From the NCBI GenBank assembly GCA_016859345.1, contig CM029121.1, positions 3,148,329 through 3,212,328 on the forward strand: 64,000 bases of DNA, in the 5' to 3' direction. This document shows, in pieces, positions 25,096-37,065 of this stretch. Position 1 is the stretch's first letter, and the number at the start of each line of letters is the position of its first letter. The DNA is from Istiophorus platypterus. Lineage: Eukaryota > Chordata > Actinopteri > Istiophoriformes > Istiophoridae. Below the pieces are notes generated by a model. It searched no databases. It was given only the letters and a program-made list of their open reading frames with translations, and had not been told where the DNA came from. Made by a program: the position numbers and the translations under genes.

Positions 25096-25658
25096 AGCTG
25101 GTCTGGCATCAACAATCCTGCTGCTGTCAGAGTCAATGAGATCACATTTTTTTCCTCATTCTGATGTTTGACATGATATTAAGTGAAGTTCCTGACTCTG
25201 TATATGCAGGATGTTATGACTTGATTAAACTGATTAGTACACAGTGTATGTACATTTTGTTTTGGAAGAAGTGCTTTCGTTAATCTTTCAAAATATGATC
25301 AGTGATACACAGGTGTGCCAGTAAATCAAGTTAAGATACAGGATGGTACTGACAGACATTCCTACAGAGCAGAAGATAAACACACAGCAAAGCAGACATT
25401 GATTCAGAAGAACAAGTGAAAAAGAGACAAAGAGACACTTTCAAATTAAAAGTCAATTCTCTGAAAAAATGAGCTGGTCTTTTTTTCTCCCCCGAGCCAT
25501 CCTGTTTCCCTGATAAAGCTCAAGCTGGGCCACTGTCATTAAAAACACCGGGATCCAGCCTTGTAATTATATGGCTTAATGATTAGGCTGCAGCAATTTC
25601 ATCTATCTTATTTAACTGATAAAGGAATTGGAATGAACACTCCACCTCCCATAGCTAT
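25096..25658. other. Noncoding stretch, nothing recognised
   Basis: No domain-bearing frame and no repeat that I recognise between the LINE remnant and the microsatellite. Confidence 0.5.
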
Positions 25659-25659
25659 A

Positions 25660-25712
<53 letters not shown>

Positions 25713-25718
25713 CACACA
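25659..25718. repeat. (CA)n microsatellite, one interruption
   Basis: About 30 CA units, interrupted once by AA at 25,697-25,699. Confidence 0.95.
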
Positions 25719-26439
25719 ATAACAGCCAAGTCATGTGTATACATACAGTCTGACATACTGTGGATACACAATTAAATGCATGGTCACACATGCTTTTTGT
25801 ATAATTATATGAAGACATTTACACATGCAAAAGTTCACTTTTCAATCAAAAACATGCACATTTATATTGAGTCTCAACCATTTCTTGATTAACTTTCCCC
25901 ACAGTAAGTTTTGGGAGATACAGTATAGGGCAGGTAATTCGTCATTTTTCAGAACCTCACATGATGCATTCATACAACAAGGGGTTAAAGGGGGCTTTTA
26001 TGGGTTGGGGAACCTAAGAGTTGCTGTAGCAGCAGGCTTGATGTTGCACTGTGAGCACAAGACCCCTCATTGTTCTGGAAACCCTGCTTTGTAGAATTGC
26101 TGGCATGTGGAGGTAAGCTTAATGTGTCATTTCCAGATGCTGGCATTCATGTGACTAGTAGCATGTTTTGCTGTTCTGCCAATTTAATCTTGTTATTTTA
26201 TTTATTACAGCAGATTTTTACCCACTATACATTTAAAATTAAATTAGTTCTGCACAAGTACCTTCTTTGAGCTATTTTTTTGCCACTTCATAGTTGTTTA
26301 CACACTATTTAGAAACACTAATTACTTTAGCTGAGCATTTAGCAGTGGCTCGTCCTCTCTCTCTTCCTGCTATCTCTTGCTCTGTGTGTCTTATGTTTAG
26401 TTACAACTCTGCCTCCTTCAGCATATAATAAATGTAGTT

Positions 26440-27515
26440 TATTTGCAGTAATGGATGTGAGGCTCAGTGAATTGGAGGCACAGCTCTACACCAAGGAAGC
26501 CAAATTGTTAGCTGCAGTGGTTAGGTAGCCCCCAGTAGCTGGTGCAAGCGGACATAGCATAGCTCGTACTCTGCCCGAGTAGCTGGATGACTGTCTGTAA
26601 CAAGAAGCATAGCCATATGCAGAAGCCCATGGTTCACTGAAAACCAGTTCATGTGTCAAACAGTACTTGTCAATGAAGCCTGTAGAAACCATTCTGTTAG
26701 CTAAACTTCAAGCATGCCTTGAGGTCATGAGGACCTGGATGAACAGCAAATTTCTGCTTTTAAACTCAGACAACAAAAGAAGTTTATGTATTTGGCCCCT
26801 GACACCTCAGAAACGCATTATCTAATGACATAATTACTCTAGATGGCATTGCTGTGGCCTCTAGCACCACTGTTGAGATTCCTAGAGTTCTCTTTGATCA
26901 GGACATGTCCTGTGACTCCCACATAAAACAAACTTCAAGGACTGACTTTTTTCCACCAAATGTCATAGAAATCAGGCACATCCTCTCTAAAAAAAAAAAA
27001 AAAAAAAGAAAAACTAGTCTATACTTTTTATTTCTAGGCAGGATTATTGTACCTCATTATTAAACTGTCCCAACAAATCTTTGAATACTCTCCAACTGAT
27101 TTAGAATGCTGAAGCACGAATACTAACAGGAACTAGGAAAAAAGGGTATTCCTGGTGTTTGTGTTAGCTTCTCTGCATAGGCTCCCTATAAAACCCAGAA
27201 TAGAATTTAAAATCCTCCTCCTCACCCCTTAATAATCTGGCACCATCCTATCTTAAAGAGCTCATAGTACCTTACTAACCCAGGATAACACTGCAATCCC
27301 AAAATAAAGGCCTACTTGTGGTTCCTAGAGTCTCCACAATTAGAATGGGAGGCAGAGCTTTCAGTTATCAGGCTCCTCTGCTGTGGAACCATCTTCCAGT
27401 TTGGGTCCAGGAGGCAGACACCCTTGTTGAGTATAAAGTTAAGACCAGGTCTGGGCCAGATGTGACTCGGACTTCTTACATCAACATATTAAAGAGTCTT
27501 CTCAAAAATACTTGA
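26440..27515 (+). pseudogene. Internally deleted L2/CR1/Rex-like LINE: ORF1 start joined to RT end
   Basis: At 26,452 a frame starts MDVRLSELEAQLYTKEAK, matching the beginning of ORF1 of a common fish LINE, with stops soon after (near 26,527). From about 26,720 the sequence jumps to the end of the RT: MRTWMNSKFLLLNSD, DGIAVASSTTVEIPRVLFD, SHIKQTSRTDFFPP and EIRHILS, then after a poly(A) patch a decayed region, and finally VPRVSTIRMGGRAFSYQAPL and WNHLPVWVQEADTL. The endonuclease and the catalytic RT core are missing, so about 2-3 kb were lost between the two parts. Many stops and frameshifts are present. Clade assignment is by wording only. Confidence 0.72.
26988..27006. repeat. Poly(A) patch inside the LINE remnant
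   Basis: A run of about 19 A within the coding remnant, directly after the residues HILS. It replaces conserved codons and may be an expansion of an AAA codon run (K residues) or a small retroposed tail. Confidence 0.8.
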
Positions 27516-27703
27516 AATCAAGAACATGCTCAATGAAGCACTGGTGGTGGACAGAGTTCAATGCAGCAGAGTTTATTCTTACAAAGAAGACATAAACCCA
27601 AGCATGTTCCGGACCAGACTGATTTTCCAACTGGTTTGCGTATCCTTTTACACCATAAAGCTCTACGTAGCTCATTTCCATATTTGGTGGGTTTTTGCCC
27701 GCC

Positions 27704-27707
<4 letters not shown>

Positions 27708-27737
<30 letters not shown>
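27708..27737. repeat. Poly(A) run, 30 bases
   Basis: Thirty consecutive A after TTTTTGCCCGCCTTCT, followed by GGAACATCCC. It may be the tail of a retroposed sequence starting somewhere after 27,516, but no flanking duplication is obvious to me. Confidence 0.85.
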
Positions 27738-27739
<2 letters not shown>

Positions 27740-28199
27740 AACATCCCACATGTCCTGGAAATAATGGCGTCATCAATTCCTCTCTTTGGCAGCCTCTCTC
27801 CCAATAAGGTTACATTTTAATAGTATCTAAATATACCCTACTGTAACCCCAGCTTTTCCTGTGTTCTCAGGAGTCACTCTGGATATCCAGTCTATTGGTG
27901 TCACATATCTTCAAGTCTGAGCTCTTTTTGCTGCCATCTGTTATCTCCATTATTTCCAAGGACGCGCTCCTGCATAAAAAAAAGTATCAGAGTTTTAATA
28001 TGATTAATAATCTCTAATCTAAACATGATTTACTACAACTAAATGTGCTTCAACATACATGGGTGTGTATTTTATGTCGTCATATAGCCTGAATATGTTG
28101 GTATACGGACAACATAAATCAGTATAGTATGTCCTAGAGTGACTACTGTAAACAGCTTGGTGTATTTTCATGAAGCTAAATAACATGGATTCTTTCCAC

Positions 28200-28585
28200 A
28201 CCCTCTCCACGTTTAAGACTCGACTTAAATCCTTCCTCTTTGATGAAGCTTATGGTTAGAACTAGCTCAGCATTATCTCGAGCCATCACTATGCTGCTAT
28301 AGGCCTAAACTGCAGGGGGACGTCCCACGATGCACTGAACTCCCCTCTCCTTCTCCCCATCTTCATATGTACACATTAATATTTACATCTTCTCTCTCCT
28401 GTAGTTTTGTACTTTCTGGTCTCTTTTCTGTCCTCCTGTCGCTGTCTGCAGGTTTTTTTTGCTTCTGATGCTGCAAAGTCTGGATCAAGGACTGTAGACC
28501 ACCTTCTACCTCCAACTCCTGCTTAACACCCGGTAGCGCAACATAAACAGGATTATTCAAAAAAAAAAAAAAAAAAAAAAAAAAA
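28200..28585 (+). mobile_element. LINE 3' end with poly(A) tail
   Basis: CCACGTTTAAGACTCG and TCCTTCCTCTTTGATGAAGC encode FKTRLKSFLFDEAYG, the usual last residues of the same LINE type as at 27,318-27,515. A typical 3' UTR follows (about 28,250-28,558) and then 27 A at 28,559-28,585. It could be the tail of the copy at 26,440, interrupted by 27,516-28,199, or a separate 5'-truncated copy. The end of the upstream fragment partly overlaps this one (KVKTRS versus FKTRLKS), which favours a separate copy. Confidence 0.6.
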
Positions 28586-28899
28586 TGGACAAGGACTACT
28601 ACAAACAAAAGAAAAAATAAATTACCAAAGAACATAAAGATTAAGAGGTTCAGACTGTCTAGTAGGTTATGCATGAATAGACGAATTAATTTGGGGAAAA
28701 TGTGAAAAATTATGAAAAGTGTCAGGAACCAGTAAGAGCTGGTTATTCTATGAATAAACAAAAAATTGGAGTTTGTTGAAACAACCTGTATCTTTGTAAA
28801 TTAGGGTCATAATTTAAAAAAAAAAAAAAGCCAATGCATCCAAGTCAGATTGTGAAGCATCTTGAATGATAGTGTCTAACACAAGGTTTCCAGCTCATC

Positions 28900-28900
<1 letters not shown>

Positions 28901-28939
<39 letters not shown>
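28901..28939. repeat. (CA)n microsatellite
   Basis: About 19 uninterrupted CA units. Confidence 0.95.
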
Positions 28940-28943
<4 letters not shown>

Positions 28944-29757
28944 ACACACTATAGGCTAGTTTTCTATTCTGTTCGCATCGGGTCATTACCATATTGCTAT
29001 TCTGAGCCTTTTAGAGGGTTACAGAGGAACCCTTGTATTGGCTGGGATTAAAGGACTATTACACTAATAAATCATTGTAATGAAAACATGGGGTCAGCCA
29101 GTTCTGGAGGAACTGTAATCTTCTCGGGATGATAATGAGCAAGTCCTTATCAAAATGTTTACCACAAGTTAGCTTCATCAGCAGCATTCTCACTCCTGGC
29201 AGATTAAGATAGCGTCTGTCGGACTGGACAGGTCTGCAGCCTGTTGGCCATTTCATGATAAGACAACCAAGATGAAATAGGATGGAGTTTAATAATTCTT
29301 CCGCACAAACTGGATTATCGCAGCAAAAAAGTAATAGGATATCCAAACATGGACATAAACTTATAAAGTAAAACAATAACCAGAGAGAAATGTTGAAAAG
29401 AAATTCTAGAGAAATATTTTGATCAACCTTTGGTTAGTAGTTCAGTAAGAAAATCTTTTCTCTTACATCAGCCTGTATGCCTTTGTGGGTAATATGCGCT
29501 CTCTTTCCTGCTCTAATCTTTGCTGTCACTTCCACTTTCCCACACCCTCAGAAATCTTGCAATCTCAATTTTGACGTCGCCATATCTGGACAATTATCAG
29601 TATCTCACCAATCAAGATCAACCACCACCTCACCGTCACTACCACCCCCCCTCAGGATGTTGCACTAAATTTAACAGAGTTTTCCATCATCATCAGCTGG
29701 CTCCACTCCACCACAAACTACAGGAGATCATGTCCTCTCACCTATATTCATATGGTC

Positions 29758-30200
29758 CTACAGTGGCTTCAGAAAGTATTCAGACACCTTCACTTTGTTC
29801 TAGATTTCATTTCAAATTTAAAAAATTGACATTGTCACTCAATGGTTTATTGGGTACAGATTGATAGGCAAAAACGTCAAAGTGTCAAAGTAAAGACACA
29901 GTTTTGGAAATTTTTGCAACTTTATTAAAAATCAAAAACTGAAGTCTCATTTACTGAAATATCCAGAACCTTCGTTCAGTACATTTTAGAGGCCACCTCT
30001 TTGGTAACCCTAATCCTAACCCTCTACAAGCTTTGCACACTTTAATTTGGGCAGTTTATCCATTTCTTCCAGGCAGATCCTGTGTCAGATATGATGGGAA
30101 GCATCTTTGAGCTGTGGTATTCATTTTCAGGTCTCCACAGATACTCTGTGGGGTTTCAGTCTGGCCTTTGGCTGGGCCACTCAGGGACAGATTTGTGTGG
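29758..30200. mobile_element. Tc1/mariner-type non-autonomous element fragment
   Basis: The left end CTACAGTGGCTTCAGAAAGT followed by ATTCAGACACCTTCACTTTG is the terminal inverted repeat wording of an abundant salmonid/percomorph Tc1 type. Inside, GAAGTCTCATTTACTGAAAT, GAGGCCACCTCTTTGG, CTCTACAAGCTTTGCACA and GGCTGGGCCACTCAGGGACA follow the non-coding-strand layout of the transposase N-terminal half. The right end is not found, so the copy is truncated. Confidence 0.62.
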
Positions 30201-31446
30201 TTGTTTAAAATTCAGAGAGAAGCTCTGATTTCACATCAGATGCAGTCAACTCTCTCATTCTCTGTCATAAAATACTAACACCTCTTCAAACATATTGGTG
30301 TCTCATAGATAGGTACCTTTTGTTAAGATGCCTGTGAAACTATTGGAGGCTATGATCTTTAACATTCCCATTGAATAGCTGAGACATGATGCAGATTTTC
30401 TGCCTAAATAAGATATTCAGTAAGAGGTACTACCGTCCAGCAATCCCAATTTTTTTTTATCTTTCAGTCTCAACAAAATGTTGGAAAATTCCTCCAACAA
30501 ACTGAGGCGTCTGTTTATGTGACAGTCAGCAATGATGAGAAACTGATGTGCAATCACAAGTTTTATGTTGATGTGCACAAAGTTGATGGTTAGACGAATG
30601 CTGATCATTTTCTTGGTTTGCTATAATGATCTTTTCAGTCTATCATGATTTAACTCTTATGTTTGAAAAAAACAAAAAAAAAACAAAACAAAACACAATA
30701 TCACAGTAAAAAACATCTCCATGTAGTTATAAATTCTCCTTTTCTGGCTCTTTGGTATTTCTGGCTGTGCAGTCTTGACTCATGATGGTTGGTCAGGTGA
30801 TGTGATGTCAAAACTCCCAAGGTTTGGGAACTAACATCTACCCCCTGGATCAGTTGTTGTCATATGAACTTATGGTATTTCAGTCAGGTGGTCACAGCTG
30901 TGATAACTTGGAGGAGGACATTTGTTTTTTTGTTTGTAAAATTACTGTCTCCAGAGTCAAGGATGAATGTTGATGCTCATATTGTTTAACTTGAAAGTCC
31001 ATTTAACTGACCTGTTATGGCCATGAGTCTATCTGAGTCACTATGAATACTAACTGAACACTAAACTCTATTATGTATACAGTCACTTTATTACATCATC
31101 AACTGATTCTGGTCCTAGTTAACATAATGCATATTCCACATAAAGATGTATAATAATCACAAGACAAATAATAAGACTGATAAGAATGATAATATGAAAA
31201 TAACCAGACTAATAATAGAACTAATGAGAAATATAATGATAATAAGAGTAGATAATGATCAAAATAAAATATAATCTAAAAATAAAATACAAAACTAAAA
31301 TAATTATAACTTCAGGAGAGAGAGGTAGTAAAGTTAGTCAACAAGCATTCTTTGGAATAATGTGTAAAATGATCACATCATGACAGAAAACATCTTATGG
31401 AGCAAATTGTTAACGGATCAGTTTGCCAGTTTTGATTAAAGAAAAA

Positions 31447-31449
<3 letters not shown>
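30201..31449. other. Noncoding stretch, nothing recognised
   Basis: AT-rich; 31,150-31,310 is very rich in AATAATAA-type words. No domain-bearing frame. Confidence 0.5.

Positions 31450-31494
<45 letters not shown>
31450..31494. repeat. (CA)n microsatellite
   Basis: About 22 uninterrupted CA units. Confidence 0.95.
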
Positions 31495-31496
<2 letters not shown>

Positions 31497-31524
31497 TTAC
31501 TAATGGAGCAGTCCTGCTGGATTA

Positions 31525-31944
31525 ATGAGTGATCTGCTTAAAGCATTCCTTTTCACCCATGGTCTGGATGGTCTTGAAGTCCTTATGTTATATATCTCAT
31601 CTTATTTTTTGTGGACACCACTGACCCTCATAAAAGCGTGTGGACCACCCAATCTTACCTTTTGGATCCTTGGGTCTACATGTCCTGTCTTACTAGTCAT
31701 TTGTTGTATTGGATGTAAGGATTCCTGTGATCGCTCCTACCAGGAGGGTCAATATTTCAGTGTAATAAGGACATTTAATATGCCAATAGTTTTTGTGTGG
31801 TTTTGCATCAGTTATTTAATGGCTCAAACTACTGATACTGTATGTGGGCAAAATTCTCCTTATGAACTTATGAACATTATTGGTTACTGGTCTTCAACGC
31901 AGCAGGGGTTGAACATTGACGTGGAATTTTCAGGTATTTCCTAG
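31525..31944 (+). other. Unrecognised 139-codon open frame
   Basis: The frame starts MSDLLKAFLFTHGLDG and is rich in hydrophobic and cysteine residues (for example CPVLLVICCIGCKDSCDRS). I recognise no family. There is no promoter, splice or repeat context to support expression, and AT-rich DNA can produce such a frame by chance. Listed because it is the longest unexplained frame in the left half. Confidence 0.15.
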
Positions 31945-33633
31945 TACTTAATGCTAAAATGTATACTACAGTGAAGGCAGTGTGATGGGACATGAACAAG
32001 CATGAAGCTTGAAGTCATGCTTATTGGCTATTCAAAGTTTATCCTTTCCACTTTTCCAGTTAAAGATACATGTGAAGCCCGCCAGTCTTTTTTCTGCACT
32101 GAAAGTACATTTGTCTTACTATGTTCCACGCAACAACTATGTCACAGGATTGAAATAATTGCTTCAAAGAAATGCCCCTGAGGAGAAAAAAAAGAAGGCA
32201 AAGCGTAGATACCCTGTGTTTTAACTTTGTGTATGAGGCAGAAATACAGCAAAAAAAGGAAATACTATTGAAAATTACAAACATGATTCTCCATCTGCTG
32301 TTAAGAGGTAACAAAGTTTCTTGTTTAAGATCGCTGTCTTATAATTATAAGAGGAGAGCAATGACTTTGTAGTGATTTCATTCAAGATTTATTTATCTTC
32401 ATGTGTACCCCAATAGTATGTTTGCAGAGATCAAGGTAGAGGGGTTGGTTTGAACAACAGCTTTAAAAAAAAACAAACAAAAAAACAAAAAAAATGCATT
32501 TTATGAGAGAATCAATTTAGACTTATAAGATGAAAGGTGTTTTTTTTTTAACTTCAATGTATATTTTTACTGCATATGCAGTATAATGTACATCTATTAC
32601 CACAGTCTTAAAACTGAGGTTCTTGAAAGTTGCTCAGGAGAGCACTGACAGTCCGCAGCTGGTTAACTGAGCCATTAAGTAAACCAGAAAAAACAGCTTT
32701 AAAAATTGTTGCTCTCTTTGATGCATCTGACTGCAGCCTCTCCATGTGAATTTTCACATGATCAATCTCTGGTTCAATTTTACTAAAATTGCCAATTTGG
32801 CCCCAAGAAGTTTGGGATTACAAAGTTTACACTGATGTCAGTCAGGAGAAGAATTCACTTATCTGCCATTACTTTCAGCATACCTGACTCCTCAGTCATT
32901 TCACATATCTGAGGTGAAGCCGGAGGTTACTAAGTACAGGCTTGCTTTGGATCTGTTTGATCTGCTGGCTGCAAAGCAAAGCAAAGAGGAAACAAGGACA
33001 TGCTTCCTCACAAAATTCTGTGTGTGACTGTGTGTGTGTGTGAAAACAGGAGCCCACCATACATCTTGGGTCCAACAGCTTAATGGGGACCAAAAATGCT
33101 GGACTCCACAAGTGGAGCGTTAAGACCTGGATCCAGGGTCATTTTGTGGATGACAGTTCCCGAGGAAGATAGAAAAACAGGGGTGTGAGTCAAAGGTGAT
33201 TCTTTACAGCTTTGCTGGTAACCTCAGGCTCAGAAATAAAACCTGACATCAGTCAGACATCACACCCTAATAGGACCTGTGAGAAAAATTTTATGTTTTA
33301 TATCATCTCTAGGATGCTTCTCTGAGCCTCAGAGATACTCTGTTTCTTGGCGATATTTGCTGGTTAAGTGTTGGTTCTGGAAAATTTCGAACTTGTATTG
33401 TTATTGTTAGAAACAGAGGACCTAGCTGTTGGTTGCAGGAAACATAAATTTGTATTGATTCACAGGATCTTTTTTCCTTTGAACAGCCATTATCAAGCTG
33501 AATGGATGCAATTGTTTACAAGAAATAATTTAATGTACAAAAATGTATAACAGCAGTCTATGGGGGAGTTTGAGCGGGAGTTTGAACATGGTATTAAATC
33601 GTAATTTACTCTTCATTCTACATTACTCACTTG
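31945..33633. other. Noncoding stretch up to the retroelement cluster
   Basis: Short frames only. Poly(A)/(CAAA) sequence at about 32,465-32,496. Nothing recognised. Confidence 0.5.
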
Positions 33634-33742
33634 TGTTGTGCAGTGCAGGAGCGAAATTTGGTCAGTAGTAATAATTAATAATCGATAATCATCTTTTGAT
33701 AATTATTATCAAAATTAAATTCCACTCCTGCACTGCACAACA
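33634..33742 (+). mobile_element. Palindromic LTR-end remnant at the 5' edge of copy B
   Basis: The last bases CACTCCTGCACTGCACAACA are the 3' end of a family-1 LTR and are followed by the spacer AA and a primer-binding site as in copy C. The first bases, TGTTGTGCAGTGCAGGAG, are the same LTR end in reverse. Both arms continue for about 30 bp with few mismatches, with 50 bp of AT-rich sequence between them. So the 5' LTR of copy B is reduced to an inverted pair of its own last 30-odd bases. More than 1.4 kb of LTR is missing. Confidence 0.8.
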
Positions 33743-33744
33743 AA

Positions 33745-33762
33745 TGGTGCCCCATGTGAGGC
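33745..33762 (+). promoter_or_regulatory. Primer-binding site of copy B
   Basis: TGGTGCCCCATGTGAGGC lies two bases after the LTR end ACAACA, the usual place and TGG start for the tRNA primer-binding site. Copy C has TGGTGCCCCGTGTGAGGC at the same place. I could not match the complementary 3' end (…GGGGCACCA) with a specific tRNA from memory. Confidence 0.7.
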
Positions 33763-34039
33763 TCTGAAGATACCAGATTTATCCCAATATTCATGCATAA
33801 TAACAAATTGATCATTTTAAATTATTAAATTTTTTCCCAAAAAAAAAAAAATCTTCCAGATTTGATTTTTTTTTTTCTTTTTCGTTCACTCCTCTTATTA
33901 CTACTGCAAAGTAGATAGGCAGTCTGATAGTAGTTAGCGAGACTGTTCCCTCTTGCAGTAGACAATCGCATATAAATTAGGGTGTGAGCCACCTAACACC
34001 CTAACTAAGTAGGTTTTAGAGTAATTACTGCAGCTTGTA

Positions 34040-35240
34040 AGCCACAGGTTGAAACCACTCACCTGTGCTCTTGTGCCTTCCCAGTCAGGGAAGTATCGGC
34101 CCTACAGGCTCAGACAGCCTATGCCATCTCCACCCAGGCGACCCACAGGACCAGGAACCTTGTGTCAAGCACGACATTTCTGTCTGAGGGGTTGGGGACC
34201 CTGCAACTGTCCAACACAGCACAACAGGAGGTGGGCACTAGGAACAGAACCACTCCTAGTGCGGACTCAAACGCTCAGCGGTCATACCACAGCCGAGGCT
34301 TGAGAACCCAGCAGATCAAGTCCCTTTCTAAAGGACATAGAGCACTTCGACCTGGCCAGCCGAGATGGCAACATTGACGGCTACTTCCGGGAGGTCGAAC
34401 GCTGCTTGATTGACTTGCCTAACTCCATGTCGTGTGAGAAGCTTAAGTTGATCTGGAAGACCACTGCAAGGGGTGTCCATGTGTTCATGGAGACACTACC
34501 GCCTGACACCTGAGACCACTACTTAACACTGCGAAAGGCCTTGCATGAGGAATATTTGCCGTATACCAACGAAGCCTCTGCCATCCTCAGTGCCTTCGCC
34601 ATCTTGCAAAAGAAGCATGGGTCCCCTTGGGACTACTACAGGTGTCTGAGAACGGCATACTTCCAAGGGTGCGATGCACCAGGCCTGGAGGATGACCGAA
34701 CTTTTAGGTACTTGTTCCTCCACAACCTCCATGAGAGCCTGCATTATGAAGTCAGAATGTACTGCAGAACCCGTGGCCTCAGTATGCAGGACATCAAGAA
34801 GTATGAGCAGTTGGCATAGGAGACGTGCATGCATCCTACTGGAGGACGTGAGGGAGACGCCAGGATCCTGGGGATCCAGGCTTCAGAGAACACTGACTTG
34901 GCACTGGAAGGCAACGAGGTGCCTCGTGCTAGAATGGAACGGAACAAGACCCCCGAAGCGCTGACCACCTCCCTAGCAGGGCAGGTGCCGAAACACACCC
35001 CCAGGAACAGAGAAGGCCACAGCAATTGGACACCTTTCCGCCAAAAGGAAAGGGCCAGTTTGAGTGGAACTCCAGACAAAGGAACCAGGAGGAAAGTAGC
35101 ATTGGAACACCCTGAGCCCCCCCCCCACCTGATTTGGAGGTGTATAACAAAGGTGGTGAAGCAGCTTGATGTGCCCTGTCGCCCACCAGGCCCACCAGAC
35201 TCCCCAAAAGAAACCTAGCACCGGCCTCCCATCAGCATGA
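34040..35240 (+). pseudogene. gag: Broken gag of copy B (family 1)
   Basis: Several frames in succession match the intact Gag of copy C: a short RGLRTQQIKSLSKGHR stretch, then YTNEASAILSAFAILQKK, LEDDRTFRYLFLHNLHESL and LSMQDIKKYEQLA, then GGREGDARILGIQASENTDL. The N-terminal half of Gag, including the coiled coil, is hard to read or missing. Stops include TGA at about 34,511 and TAG at 34,817, with frame changes near 34,320, 34,540 and 34,830. The C-terminal basic part lacks CCHC zinc knuckles, as in copy C. A TGA at 35,238-35,240 stands exactly where copy C has its Gag stop. Confidence 0.85.
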
Positions 35241-36450
35241 TTAGGCCCGGCACCCATACCCTCTACTGCCAAGGTTTACTTGGTAGGTTGGGGTACAGAG
35301 CCAGGGGGACCGAGGGCATTCCCCAAGGCTGTCATACATATCACCTTGCATCCTCCTTTCCTGTCCTTGGGTGATTTGGTCCAGAAAGGCAACGGCCGAC
35401 GTATCTACACCAAAGTGGTGATGGGGGGTGCACAAGCACCCTTGCATTGCTTGACCCCAGCTCTGAGATCAGTCTGGTAAATGAACACATTTTCACAGAA
35501 GTTGCCAGCGCAATGCTCACCCTGGGCAAGCCCCTGCTGATCGAGCCCTGCAATGTGAGCATCACCAGCACACAGGAAGGGTCACCCATCACCAGAAGTG
35601 CCTGGGTTGACCTCACATTCCAGGAGATGACCCTCATTCACCCTCTTCACATTTGCGTACTTGACACAGAGCCACTCCTTAGCAGTCAGGACCTGCCGGA
35701 CCGGCTAGCTCCGCTCATCGTCTGCCACCATGGACACATCTGGGTTCAGGTTGACGCTCCCAAGCCATTGGGCCTTGAGGCGGGTTGGCCAGTCTCAAGT
35801 GAGTGAGTTGCTGTCATCCGGGAATATGAGGAACCCGTACCGATGCTCTTGCCCCCTCCTGAGCCTGAGACTGCCTCTGACCTCCTTATGCCACCTGTGA
35901 GCCCTCAGTTGCTGCTGGCTGGCAACCACAAGTTTCTGCACAGCTGTGAGTCATTCCTCGATCATTGAAGAACATAAACTCAGCCTTTTAGAGTCCCCAG
36001 AGTGTCAGAGCCATGCACCTCAATGGCAGCGCCAGACGCACTCCTGGCACTCTGGTTGGAGAAAATCTGCCATCAGTCAGGATCTGTACAATGACTTGTG
36101 CTGGCTCAACCCTCCTCCTCACTTTGTGTAGTGAAGCCATTGCCTGCTGTCCCTGCAGACACCGCAGACCCCGGTCAAAGTGATCAGTGCTTGCCCTCTC
36201 TGTGCAGATTGGGAGAAAAAGAGATTGTGCACTTTGAACGTGGTTCCTCATCTCCAACCCCATTCGTCATTGGGGCTGACCTATTCATCAGACTTGGCGC
36301 CCAGCTGGACACTGTCAACCTGGTCCTGTGGTCCCAAGCTGTTGCTGAAAAGAACCCGCTTTCCCTCAAACCAGAACACTTGGTATCAGGACAGACCATA
36401 CCCCAGGCATGGCAGGTTGCCAGCGAAGTTGATGTGATTATTCCCACATG
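35241..36450 (+). pseudogene. Broken protease region of copy B, with second protease-like module
   Basis: The segment LGDLVQKGNGRRIYTKVV at about 35,370 and then SSEISLVNEHIFTEVASAML match the retroviral aspartic protease of copy C, with one frame change at about 35,445. The catalytic triplet, DSG in copy C, reads DPS here, so the enzyme is dead. The protease core ends with a QDLPDRLAPLI segment. A second module follows, ending FVIGADLFIRLGAQLDTVN, which copies the shape of the last strand and helix of a retropepsin fold. Between them the frame changes at about 36,055, as in copy C. Further stops are present. Confidence 0.8.
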
Positions 36451-37065
36451 AACAGCAGGCGTCCCCATTTGCCTTGTGATCCTTAACGGGCAGAAGAGCC
36501 CTGGCTCACAAGCATTCTTTCAGCCCCTACCCCGCATCAGGGAACGCAACCAGGCAGTCTGTGACATGCCCCTACTTGAGCTGAACAAACGCTCAGCATA
36601 CCTACTCGTTCAGAATCTTACAAAAAGTCCCATTCCAGGTGACGGTATGACAGCTGCTGGGGATGTTGACTGACAGCTCCTTCCATGATTTCGAGCTTGC
36701 AATACCAGTCATAGGAGAGCTGCCTCCATCCTTAACAAGAGATGACAGCCCAGCTGAGGTCGCTTTCACATTCTTGAACAGCATGATGGCCACGAGGTGT
36801 TACAGAGTGAGGCAATCTGCAGCGCCACCCTGGGCACCGAAGGTGATCTAGTCATATACGCTCTTGTGACCCAACCAGGAGACACTCCTTCGAGTGGCTC
36901 CGGAGTTCACTCGCCCCCAGAGGAACCTGGGTCCGCTGTTGAGTCTGAGATCGATCAGCAGCAGACGACAGACAATCAGAGAGATGCGCTTCTGAAGTTC
37001 CGCAAGTTCCAGCACATTTTCTCAAAAGACCCTCAAGACTGTGGAGTAACTGACCTCCATACATT
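36451..37065 (+). pseudogene. Protease-RT linker and first residues of RT, copy B
   Basis: Frames read GVPICLVILNGQKSPG, LLELNKRSAYLLVQNLTK, DFELAIPVIGELPPSL and DALLKFRKFQHIFSKDPQDC. The last one, with its 'L..F...FS.....G(V/C)T' layout, is the usual start of retroviral and Ty3-like RTs. The RT coding then stops at about 37,065, where foreign sequence begins, and resumes at 43,043. Stops and frame changes near 36,440, 36,670 and 36,800 break it. Confidence 0.7.

Noticed and set aside
28363..28761. 132-codon minus-strand frame with a poly-Phe run
   Set aside because: Runs antisense through the LINE 3' end and its poly(A) tail.
29477..29720. Possible LINE coding words (114-codon plus frame)
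   Set aside because: Some resemblance to an RT tail but no motif in the right order. His/Pro/Ser-rich composition can be chance.
30003..30024. Telomere-like CCCTAATCCTAACCCT words
   Set aside because: Only two to three imperfect units inside a Tc1-type element; a similar short piece near 1,010. Not an interstitial telomere array.
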